Assembly: GCA_007132825.1 (NCBI GenBank)
Contig: SLNX01000203.1
Coordinates: forward strand, 1 to 5,395
Direction of reading: 5' to 3'
Length of the DNA stretch: 5,395 nucleotides
DNA from: Bacteroidales bacterium
GTDB taxonomy: Bacteria; Bacteroidota; Bacteroidia; Bacteroidales; UBA7960
In this document: in pieces, positions 1 to 5,395 of the stretch
Position numbering within the stretch: position 1 is the stretch's first letter
Layout: every line of letters begins with the position of its first letter
Notes under the pieces: generated by a model
Told to the model about the DNA's origin: nothing
The model's database searches: none
What the model saw: the letters and a program-made list of their open reading frames with translations, nothing else
Program-made: the position numbers and the translations under genes

Positions 1-24
1 GCAGGCCGGCCAAGTCCGGCCTGC
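1..24. repeat. Perfect hairpin 1 with CCAAGT loop
   Basis: A 9-bp perfect inverted repeat: GCAGGCCGG at 1-9 pairs with CCGGCCTGC at 16-24 around the six-base loop CCAAGT at 10-15. It is GC-rich and no T-run follows on the plus strand. What lies to its left, which would be downstream on the minus strand, is outside the window. It shares its loop exactly with the hairpin at 48-73. It could be the 3' end of a transcript from the left, a member of a dispersed hairpin family, or part of a structured RNA. The function is unknown. Confidence 0.7.
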
Positions 25-47
25 AGGATTAACAACCAACAACCCTG

Positions 48-73
48 TCAGGACAGCCCAAGTGCTGTCCTGA
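48..73. repeat. Perfect hairpin 2 with the same CCAAGT loop
   Basis: A 10-bp perfect inverted repeat: TCAGGACAGC at 48-57 pairs with GCTGTCCTGA at 64-73 around the loop CCAAGT at 58-63. The loop is identical to that of the hairpin at 1-24 although the stems differ. Both structures contain CAGG near the 5' foot and CCTG near the 3' foot. The 3' arm runs into the palindrome CCTGATCAGG at 69-78. No T-tract follows on either strand, so a standard intrinsic terminator is unlikely. Confidence 0.7.
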
Positions 74-165
74 TCAGGCATTCACAGCGCACCCGGGCAT
101 CGGTATACCTTGCAGCACCCAAAAATCAACATTAAAAATAATTATCGCCTAATAATTAAAGGTTT

Positions 166-190
166 AAAAAATGCGCGTCGACGACGCGCA
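166..190 (-). terminator. Intrinsic terminator of the kinase-regulator operon
   Basis: The arms TGCGCGTC (172-179) and GACGCGCA (183-190) form an 8-bp GC-rich stem with a 3-base loop. On the minus strand the stem is followed directly by six T (complement of the A run at 166-171) and then AAACC. The stem begins 24 bases past the TAG stop of the response regulator at 215-217. Stem, U-tract, orientation and distance all fit Rho-independent termination of the leftward operon. On the plus strand no U-tract follows the stem, so it should act mainly in one direction. Confidence 0.88.
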
Positions 191-214
191 CAAAACATGT
201 GCTTTGCAGAACGC

Positions 215-871
215 CTACATATCTATGATTCCTTCTTTAATAGAATATTTCAAAAGTGAAATGGCGGAATTTGTGTTCGTTTTAGCAAAAATATTCTTTC
301 GGTGGGTTTCTACCGTTCTCTCACTGATAAAGAGTTTTTCAGCGATTTGCTTATTCGAATACTCTTTGATAATAAGCATCAATATTTCCAACTCCCTTTT
401 GGTAAGAGAGCTTTTACGGATGTCTTCGGTTTCTTCTATGCGATGAATGGTACCAATTTTGTTAACTACTGTTTCCTGTATGCTTTCAGAAATGAATTTT
501 TTGCCCCGGGCCACTGATCTAATCGCTTTTATTAGCTCTTTTATGTTGTCAGACTTCAGAGAGTACCCTAAGGCGCCACTTTTTATCATTTTTTCAATGT
601 GACGGTAATCATTATACATGGTTAGAGCGAGAATTTTTGCCTCAGGTTTTTTATTAATGATCAACTTGGTTAGGGCAATTCCAGTCATTACAGGCATATT
701 GATATCGACCAGGAAAACATCAGCGTCGATTTGGTTTAAATTATCCAGAAAGTTATTGGGATCCATTGAGTAGCCTGTGATTTCCAGGCAATCCTCATCA
801 GAAAGCAAGGCATATAACCCTTCAATAAAAAGGTGGTGATCATCAATAATATAAATTTTAACAGGATCCAT
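215..871 (-). CDS. NarL/LuxR-family DNA-binding response regulator
   Basis: Output half of a two-component system: a cytoplasmic transcription factor expected to be phosphorylated by the kinase encoded just upstream. The 218-residue length is normal for the NarL/FixJ class. The receiver domain (about 4-120) has the acidic pair Asp10-Asp11, phospho-acceptor Asp56 (LVDINMP), Thr84 and Lys106 (GYSLKS). A linker follows, then a LuxR-type helix-turn-helix at about 153-215 with the usual signature LTKREIEIL-like at 156-164 and NKQIAEKLFISERTVETH at 173-190. No receiver residue needed for phosphorylation is missing. The ATG at 869-871 puts the first receiver strand at the expected distance. There is no Shine-Dalgarno sequence, as is usual in Bacteroidota. 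It starts 10 bases after the kinase stop, so the two are almost certainly cotranscribed, and a terminator follows. Its targets are unknown; the inverted repeat at 2964-2979 is a candidate by geometry. Confidence 0.96.
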   Translation of the reverse strand: MDPVKIYIIDDHHLFIEGLYALLSDEDCLEITGYSMDPNNFLDNLNQIDADVFLVDINMPVMTGIALTKLIINKKPEAKILALTMYNDYRHIEKMIKSGALGYSLKSDNIKELIKAIRSVARGKKFISESIQETVVNKIGTIHRIEETEDIRKSSLTKRELEILMLIIKEYSNKQIAEKLFISERTVETHRKNIFAKTNTNSAISLLKYSIKEGIIDM

Positions 872-881
872 TGCGAATAAC

Positions 882-2882
882 TTAATTGTTTGTAAGAGGC
901 ATAATCACAGTAATAAAAGTACCCTTGCCGGGCAAGCTGTCTATAAGGAATTCTCCATTTAAACTTTCAATCCTGGATGCCGAGTTTTTTAATCCCATTC
1001 CTTTATGATCCTCAATGGCTTTCATATCAAATCCCTCTCCGTCATCCTCAATCACGATGTTTATTTCTTCACGGGTGCGTATCACTTGTATGATAACCTC
1101 TTTGCAATTTGCGTGTTTTGCAATATTGTTGAGCGCCTCCTGGATCGTGCGATACATGGCATGTTCCAGGTAGGGTTGCAAAGGCCCGTTTAAACCTGTA
1201 ATGCTCAGATTGACCCTGAATTGGGTTATTTTACCCACCAACTCCTTGATGGCCTCATTAAACCCTTTTTCTGACAGGGCAATTGGGATCATGTTGTTTG
1301 AAATGTTTTTTACCTCATTGATTACCTCATCCAGATTATTAATTGAATTTACAAGAAGTGTATTTCTTTTATTTGCAGGCAGTTCGTTCTTTTCCAGCAC
1401 ATTGGTCATGTTAAGTTTAGTAAGTGACAACAGGGTACCTATGCCATCGTGCAGATCTGAACCCAACCGTTTTCTTTCATTAATTTCTGCTTCCATAACT
1501 GCCCGGTTCTTTTCAAAAGAATGTCTGATCTTGTTTTGATGCAGTTTTTCTTTCTGTATTTGTTTAACCTTGTTTATGTAAAAGATATAGAGAAGTGATA
1601 AAATAATAAGGACTAACAAGGATGCCAGCAAAATCAAGTAATTAGTTGCTTTTCTTTTGCTGAGCAAGAGTTCCTTTCTCTCCATTTCCAGCTCCTTTAA
1701 CTCAACTTGCCGCGTAAGCTGGTCAATCTCTACATTATATACTTGTGAAATTTCAGCCTGATCTGAAAAAACCGATTTGTTTTTTTGTGCATAACTAAGA
1801 TACCTGAAGGCTTCATGTATGTTTCCTTTTTGTTCATAAATCCTCGAATATGTTTCATTAACGCGGTAAAACACTTTCTCATTCTGGAGCTTATCTGCAA
1901 ATCCTGATGCGAGGTTTGCAAAATGCAAGGCTTCTTCAGTATTGCCTTGAGCCAGGTGTGTATTCGACAAGCCCAGCATGGCGTAACAGTTTTGAAGGGT
2001 AAAACCAAACCTTTGAGCCAGGGAGTCACTTTTTGAATAATTCAGAATCGCTGCCGAATAATTACCCATTTCAACAAAAAAGTTTCCTTTATCATAATAT
2101 ACAATGCTAAGCCCATAGTTGTTGTCAAATTCCTTAGCAACTTCAACAGCCTTGGCGAAATAAAAAAAGGCAGAGTCTGGTTCGTTCATTTTCAGGAAAT
2201 ATTTTGCCTTGTGATTCGCAACGGAAGAGACTCGTTCGTGATTCATTTCTTCAAAACCCCTGTATGCCTCCTGAAAATACATATTTGCCTTTTCCAAATC
2301 ATCAATTTCAAGGTAAACAGCACCCAAATTGTTTTTGGCAGTAAGCAAACTCACCTTGTTGTTTGTTTGTTCATACAAATCAATGGCCATTAAAAAATAA
2401 CCTACGGCATCACGGTATTTGTTGGTAAAGTAGCTGACAAGCCCTATGTTTTGATAAGCATGTGCCGTATAGATTAACTCCTTTTCCTCGTAAGAAAGCT
2501 CCAGTGCCCTGTGAAGGTGTTGTATTGCTAAATTGTATTGCGACTGATAAGTGTAAATGACCCCCAATAAGTTATGATAAGGAATCTTCTCATTTTTCAT
2601 CTCAGATCCCTGAAGGATCCTGATTCTTTCTTTCGAGATCTCCTTCGCACTGTCCGGACTGGAATGGACCAGGCTAATGGCCTTTTCAAGGTATTGCCGG
2701 TTTTTCTGTGTCTTTTCCCCGACCTGCTCTGGAACAACAATTGTGTTAGGATCTTCCTGCATAATAAGATTTGTTATGGCAAAGTATATAAGCAGGCCAA
2801 TAACAATCGCAAACGGAACAAACAACTTCTTGACGTGTTTTTGCCAATATCGTTTACCGGGCTTGAAGATGTTTTCTTTCAT
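882..2882 (-). CDS. TPR-domain sensor histidine kinase (HisKA_3 / HATPase_c)
   Basis: Inner-membrane sensor kinase of 666 residues, first gene of the operon. The basic N-terminus (1-19) is followed by a membrane segment at about 20-40, a sensor region of about six tetratricopeptide repeats (about 100-370), and a charged coiled-coil stretch (about 380-412). A second membrane segment lies at about 415-436, then a second coiled linker (about 437-470). The basic start and two membrane segments place the TPR array in the periplasm and the kinase in the cytoplasm (inference). The HisKA_3 dimerisation domain carries phospho-acceptor His478 in LGSDLHDGIG. The ATP-binding domain (about 573-664) has an N-box with Asn585-Asn586, a G1 box DDGEGF at 613-618 and a G2 box GMGL at 628-631, so it should be active. 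The residue four after Asp479, usually Gln in the DxxxQ phosphatase motif of this family, is Thr483. An in-frame TAG at 2904-2906 leaves the ATG at 2880-2882 as the start. No Shine-Dalgarno is present. TPRs suggest a protein or peptide ligand, but none can be named. Confidence 0.95.
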   Translation of the reverse strand: MKENIFKPGKRYWQKHVKKLFVPFAIVIGLLIYFAITNLIMQEDPNTIVVPEQVGEKTQKNRQYLEKAISLVHSSPDSAKEISKERIRILQGSEMKNEKIPYHNLLGVIYTYQSQYNLAIQHLHRALELSYEEKELIYTAHAYQNIGLVSYFTNKYRDAVGYFLMAIDLYEQTNNKVSLLTAKNNLGAVYLEIDDLEKANMYFQEAYRGFEEMNHERVSSVANHKAKYFLKMNEPDSAFFYFAKAVEVAKEFDNNYGLSIVYYDKGNFFVEMGNYSAAILNYSKSDSLAQRFGFTLQNCYAMLGLSNTHLAQGNTEEALHFANLASGFADKLQNEKVFYRVNETYSRIYEQKGNIHEAFRYLSYAQKNKSVFSDQAEISQVYNVEIDQLTRQVELKELEMERKELLLSKRKATNYLILLASLLVLIILSLLYIFYINKVKQIQKEKLHQNKIRHSFEKNRAVMEAEINERKRLGSDLHDGIGTLLSLTKLNMTNVLEKNELPANKRNTLLVNSINNLDEVINEVKNISNNMIPIALSEKGFNEAIKELVGKITQFRVNLSITGLNGPLQPYLEHAMYRTIQEALNNIAKHANCKEVIIQVIRTREEINIVIEDDGEGFDMKAIEDHKGMGLKNSASRIESLNGEFLIDSLPGKGTFITVIMPLTNN

Positions 2883-2918
2883 GGAGGTTAATTTTCTATA
2901 AATCTAATTAAATTCTTC

Positions 2919-2926
2919 CAAATATG
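2919..2926 (-). promoter_or_regulatory. Weak candidate -7 box for the kinase-regulator operon
   Basis: Read on the minus strand this is CATATTTG, one mismatch from the Bacteroidota -7 consensus TAnnTTTG. It lies about 37 bases before the kinase start codon. No convincing TTG element sits about 20 bases upstream. A second one-mismatch match, GATTTTTG, lies at 2933-2940. Both stand in AT-rich DNA where chance matches are common, so the true start site is open. Confidence 0.25.
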
Positions 2927-2963
2927 ATTTTACAAAAATCCTGAAAAAGAATAACATATAAAA

Positions 2964-2979
2964 TACCACGAACACGGTA
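2964..2979. promoter_or_regulatory. Candidate operator, inverted repeat in 7-2-7 layout
   Basis: TACCACG (2964-2970), two bases AA, then CACGGTA (2973-2979), whose complement is TACCGTG. The half-sites face each other head to head and share TACC and the final G. The outer flanks extend the symmetry to AATACC at 2962-2967 and GGTATT at 2976-2981. Two heptamers beginning TAC and separated by 2 bp is the arrangement known for NarL/NarP binding, and a NarL-family regulator is encoded next door. The site abuts the upstream promoter element of the divergent gene and is centred about 45 bases before its predicted transcription start, a usual activator position. Binding is inference only. Confidence 0.45.
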
Positions 2980-3010
2980 TTGTTTAATAATTTGTTTACA
3001 GATACTTTTG
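2980..3010 (+). promoter_or_regulatory. Bacteroidota-type promoter of the surface-protein gene
   Basis: TACTTTTG at 3003-3010 is a full match to the Bacteroidota primary sigma -7 consensus TAnnTTTG. A TTG at 2980-2982 lies 20 bases upstream, matching the -33 element at the usual spacing. Transcription would start near 3016-3018, giving a leader of about 32 bases to the ATG at 3049. The inverted repeat at 2964-2979 touches the -33 element, so this promoter is well placed for control by a bound regulator. Confidence 0.65.
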
Positions 3011-3048
3011 TTGGGAGCCTATTAATGTTAACCTAAACCTCCATAATT

Positions 3049-3111
3049 ATGAAAAAGTATACACTATTACTTGTTTTTATGTTTGTCATAACGGGACTTA
3101 ATGCCCGGAGT
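3049..3111 (+). other. Sec signal peptide coding segment
   Basis: Residues 1-21 show a basic start (MKK), a hydrophobic core (about 5-17) and a small-residue cleavage site with Ala19 at -3 and Ser21 at -1, before Gln-Asp. There is no Cys near the cut, so the product is a soluble Sec substrate rather than a lipoprotein. This fits translocation to the periplasm, the step needed before T9SS export. Confidence 0.85.
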
Positions 3112-5395
3112 CAGGATATAACCTTGCGTTTTTCGGCAAACCATACCTGTTCCTATGCTCAGCTCGACAGCATTTTAGTTGAAAACCTGAGTCAGGGTGG
3201 CTCAACAGTCTTGCATTATCCTGACACCATTCTATCGCTTATTACCACTGGCATTGATGCAATTAATGCAAACAAAAGCGGCTTTCACGTGTCACAGAAC
3301 TACCCAAACCCTTTTTCCGGGAAAACCAATATTGACATCAGGGTGGCTGAACGGGATGTTTTCAACATCACCGTTTATGATATCAGGGGCCTTAAGTTGG
3401 TGTCCCGGGAAATTACACTTGACGAGGGGATGCACCACTTCACGTTCCATGCGTGCGACAAGCAAAGTTACATCCTTACTGTAAATGGGCAAAACCACAG
3501 CGAGCGGCAGATAATGATTCAAACAGTAAAATCAACAGGCGCCATCCCCGACCTCACATACCAGGGATCTTCTTTCGATAACCTCACAATGGATGGGTCT
3601 GTTGAAAAGGATTTTGACTTTGATATTGGCGACGAACTGCGTTTTACAGGATATGCCAAAGGAGATCACGACATCATCATTGATGCTCCGGATAGCGATC
3701 AGGATTACACCTTTGAAATAGCAGCAGAAGCCCCTGGCCAGCCTTCAGAAATCCTTGGAGAAACAACGGTAGCCCCAAATGAAACCGGTTTGGTCTACGA
3801 AGTAGAGGCAGATGACGCTCTCATTTATCACTGGACTGTGCCAACAGGTTGGGAAATAACCAATGGCGAAGGAACTCACGCCATTACGGTGAATGCAGGA
3901 ACTGAATCGGGCGAAATATCTGTCGTGGCCGAAAATGATTGCGGCATTAGCCCTGCAAGCGTGCTATTGGTTACAGTTGAAGAACCACCTGTATTGTACA
4001 ATCTTACACTAAGTGTAAATCCTGAAGAGGCCGGTTCCGTTGATGGTGCAGGTGAATATGCAGAGGGGGAGCAGGTTACCATTTTAGCAACAGCTTTTGA
4101 AGGATTCCTATTTGAAAACTGGACAGATGATAATGGCAATGAGATTGCTTCGAGCGAAACATATACTTTCAACATGCCGGCAATGGACCTTCATTATATT
4201 GCTAATTTTATTGTAAACCCTGATGGTCAGTTTGGAGATGGTGTAACTGACATTGATGGTAATGAATACCAGACTGTCTTTATTGGAGAATTGGAATGGA
4301 TGGCTGAAAACCTCAGGGTTTCGCGGTATCGTGATGGAACGGATATCCCCTCAGGATTCTCCGAGACCGAATGGACCGACCTGAGTTCCGGTGCCAGTGC
4401 ATTTTTCCCTCCCGACATGATACCAGGCCTTGATACAGATGAAGAGGTAAAGGAGGCCTATGGGAAATTATACAACTGGTGGGCAGTGGAGGATAGTCGC
4501 GGGCTTTGTCCGGCAGGATGGCGTGTACCGACACATCAGGAGTGGGATGATCTGAAGTGGCACCTTGTCAACAATTACGATGATATTATGTCGAGTAACG
4601 TTGGGAATGCACTGAAAGACTGCCGTCAGCTTGACTCCCCTATTGGTGGAGATTGTGATACAAACGAACACCCAAGATGGAATTTTCATCCCGGACATTT
4701 TGGAACGGATAAGTATAACTTCTCTGCGCTTCCAGGTGGGGGACGCAGCCATCTGACCGGAGCCTTTTCTTTTATTGGGACACACGCCCACTTCTGGACC
4801 TTAACAGAAGTAGGAGACAATGCCTACCTCCATCAGATCAACTACAATAGCGGAGCTATTTTCAACAATACCGTTGACAAACGGCTGGGTCTTTCAATGC
4901 GTTGTGTACGGGATACTTTGGAGATCTCCCATGACCTTACACTGATTGCAAACCCTGAAGAAGGTGGACAGGTAACGGGTGATGGCACCTATTTTTTTGG
5001 TGAGGAAGTTTCTGTTGTGGCCACGGCAAACGAAGATTATGAGTTTGAAAGCTGGTCCAACCAGGCAGACGAGGTGGTCAGCACCGATTCTGAATATACT
5101 TTTTATATGCCAAACAATGATTTGATACTGACCGCCAACTTTACATTTGTGGATTCGGATCCGGATGGTGTTACGGATATTGATGGTAATGAATATCCTG
5201 TAGTGGAAATTGATGGTCAATGGTGGATGGCTGCAAACCTGCGTACTACAAGGTACCAGGATGGCTCTGATATTATTACGGGTCTGTCAGACAGCGATTG
5301 GACTGACACAACAGATGGGGCTTATGCCCTATACCCGCACGATGGGCTGCCCGGCATTGGCTCAGATGAAGAGATGGCGGATGCTTATGGAAAGC
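3049..5395 (+). CDS. Large exported modular protein with FISUMP and InlB-type repeats (partial at 3' end)
   Basis: An open frame of 782 codons with no stop before the window edge; the C-terminus is missing. An in-frame TAA at 3034-3036 fixes the start at the ATG at 3049. A Sec signal peptide covers about residues 1-21, with a likely cut after Ser21 (ARS|QD); no lipobox Cys is present. Then follow a beta-rich segment (about 24-70), a T9SS type-A-sorting-like domain (82-158), a second beta-rich segment (about 163-224) and a PKD-like domain (about 231-310, with YHWTVPTGW and NDCG motifs). The rest is InlB-type repeat 1 (about 317-388), FISUMP domain 1 (about 397-622, with EWMAENLR, GLCPAGWRVPT and SMRCVRD), InlB-type repeat 2 (about 628-699) and FISUMP domain 2 from 706, cut at 782. 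The two 77-residue FISUMP starts align without gaps at about 44 identities. The molecular function of FISUMP domains is not established; the layout suggests a cell-surface or secreted adhesin-like or carbohydrate-associated protein (inference). No Shine-Dalgarno is present. It is divergent from the two-component operon, which may regulate it. Confidence 0.93.
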   Translation, partial: MKKYTLLLVFMFVITGLNARSQDITLRFSANHTCSYAQLDSILVENLSQGGSTVLHYPDTILSLITTGIDAINANKSGFHVSQNYPNPFSGKTNIDIRVAERDVFNITVYDIRGLKLVSREITLDEGMHHFTFHACDKQSYILTVNGQNHSERQIMIQTVKSTGAIPDLTYQGSSFDNLTMDGSVEKDFDFDIGDELRFTGYAKGDHDIIIDAPDSDQDYTFEIAAEAPGQPSEILGETTVAPNETGLVYEVEADDALIYHWTVPTGWEITNGEGTHAITVNAGTESGEISVVAENDCGISPASVLLVTVEEPPVLYNLTLSVNPEEAGSVDGAGEYAEGEQVTILATAFEGFLFENWTDDNGNEIASSETYTFNMPAMDLHYIANFIVNPDGQFGDGVTDIDGNEYQTVFIGELEWMAENLRVSRYRDGTDIPSGFSETEWTDLSSGASAFFPPDMIPGLDTDEEVKEAYGKLYNWWAVEDSRGLCPAGWRVPTHQEWDDLKWHLVNNYDDIMSSNVGNALKDCRQLDSPIGGDCDTNEHPRWNFHPGHFGTDKYNFSALPGGGRSHLTGAFSFIGTHAHFWTLTEVGDNAYLHQINYNSGAIFNNTVDKRLGLSMRCVRDTLEISHDLTLIANPEEGGQVTGDGTYFFGEEVSVVATANEDYEFESWSNQADEVVSTDSEYTFYMPNNDLILTANFTFVDSDPDGVTDIDGNEYPVVEIDGQWWMAANLRTTRYQDGSDIITGLSDSDWTDTTDGAYALYPHDGLPGIGSDEEMADAYGK
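3292..3522 (+). other. T9SS type-A-sorting-like domain placed near the N-terminus
   Basis: Residues 82-158 begin with SQNYPNPFSGKTNIDIRV and continue with the ITVYDIRG strand, a GMHHFTFHA strand, SYILTV and a closing RQIMIQ strand. This is the strand order and motif set of the Por secretion system C-terminal sorting family (TIGR04183 type), normally the last 70-90 residues of a T9SS cargo. Here at least 620 residues follow it. The middle is degenerate compared with classical sorting domains: the usual SGVYFY segment reads CDKQSYIL. It may serve as a structural Ig-like module rather than a secretion signal. Confidence 0.75.
3739..3978 (+). other. PKD-like domain
   Basis: Residues about 231-310 match the PKD-like repeat common in Bacteroidota surface proteins. 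An early PSEILGETTV strand is followed by YEV, then the YHWTVPTGWEI core, a GEGTHAITVNAG turn, and ISVVAENDCG before the last strand. Such domains act as extracellular Ig-fold spacers or binding modules. It sits between the N-terminal beta-rich part and the first InlB-FISUMP pair. Confidence 0.7.
3997..4914 (+). repeat. Internal repeat unit 1: InlB-type repeat plus FISUMP domain
   Basis: The InlB-type part (residues about 317-388) shows LTLSVNPEEAGSV, a GEYAEGEQVTILATA strand, FENWTDD and a closing MPAMDLHYIANF. The FISUMP part (about 397-622) starts DGVTDIDGNEY and includes WMAENLR, GKLYNWWAV, GLCPAGWRVPT and the terminal SMRCVRD. The unit is complete. It is repeated after about 309 residues (927 bases). 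The 17 bases at 4252-4268 are identical to 5179-5195. Confidence 0.85.
4930..5395 (+). repeat. Internal repeat unit 2: InlB-type repeat plus FISUMP domain (cut by window edge)
   Basis: The InlB-type part (residues about 628-699) again runs LTLIANPEEGGQV, a GTYFFGEEVSVVATA strand, FESWSNQ, and MPNNDLILTANF. The FISUMP part starts at 706 with DGVTDIDGNEY and WWMAANLR and reaches DAYGK at the window edge. Over the 77 shared residues it aligns with unit 1 without gaps at about 44 identities by hand count, so this is a diverged rather than a recent duplication. Further units may lie beyond the edge. Confidence 0.85.

Noticed and set aside
1..73. The two CCAAGT hairpins as intrinsic terminators
   Set aside because: Neither is followed by a T-tract inside the window on either strand; only the region left of position 1 is unseen.
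102..109. GGTATACC palindrome as a second regulator site
   Set aside because: Half-sites are in the opposite arrangement to the 2964-2979 element and no promoter is visible near it.
137..158. AATAATTA direct repeat (137-144 and 151-158) that can also form a 7-bp AT-only stem
   Set aside because: Short, purely AT and in AT-rich intergenic DNA, so chance is a sufficient explanation.
171..517. Plus-strand open frames opposite the response regulator gene
   Set aside because: They lie antisense to a well-supported regulator with all domain signatures, one start falls inside the terminator stem, and the predicted peptides resemble no family.
1730..2029. Short minus-strand frame inside the kinase gene, and plus-strand frames opposite the kinase
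   Set aside because: They overlap the TPR and kinase coding sequence in other frames; the main frame carries continuous domain signal from 882 to 2882.
3049..3111. Lipoprotein signal for the surface protein
   Set aside because: No Cys follows the hydrophobic core; the first Cys is at residue 34, well past the likely cut.
3876..5220. Several minus-strand frames of 60-108 codons opposite the surface-protein gene
   Set aside because: The plus frame is open from 3049 to the edge with recognisable domains throughout; the antisense frames show no family features.
1..5395. CRISPR array, tRNA or rRNA genes, insertion sequence
   Set aside because: No regularly spaced direct repeats, no cloverleaf-like or rRNA-like stretches and no transposase signatures or terminal inverted repeats were seen on either strand.

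Overview
The window looks like a chromosomal segment of a Bacteroidota member, most likely an environmental or gut Bacteroidales/Marinilabiliales-type bacterium. This rests on four things: a type IX secretion (T9SS) sorting-like domain, 'Fibrobacter succinogenes major paralogous' (FISUMP) domains, a TAnnTTTG-type promoter, and the lack of Shine-Dalgarno sequences before all three genes. The exact genus cannot be read from the sequence.

Layout. Positions 1-214 are non-coding. They hold two perfect hairpins with different stems but the same six-base loop (1-24 and 48-73), and the intrinsic terminator of the leftward operon (166-190, minus strand). Positions 215-2882 are a two-gene minus-strand operon: a 666-residue membrane histidine kinase with a periplasmic TPR sensor, then, after 10 bases, a 218-residue NarL/LuxR-type response regulator. 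Positions 2883-3048 are a divergent intergenic region with a good Bacteroidota promoter for the rightward gene and an inverted repeat with NarL-like 7-2-7 geometry. From 3049 to the right edge a single open frame (782 codons, no stop in the window) encodes a large exported modular protein.

The exported protein reads in order: signal peptide, short beta-rich segment, T9SS type-A-sorting-like domain near the N-terminus, beta-rich linker, PKD-like domain, InlB-type repeat, FISUMP domain, second InlB-type repeat, and second FISUMP domain cut by the window edge. The InlB-FISUMP pair is an internal duplication with a period of about 309 residues.

How it may work together (inference): the TPR kinase senses an envelope signal and phosphorylates the regulator at Asp56. 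The regulator may bind the intergenic inverted repeat and control the divergent surface-protein gene and perhaps its own operon. All component families are known, and I see no clearly new biochemical system. The points most worth a second look are the paired hairpins with an identical loop, the 7-2-7 operator candidate, the sorting-like domain at the wrong end of the protein, and the altered phosphatase motif of the kinase.
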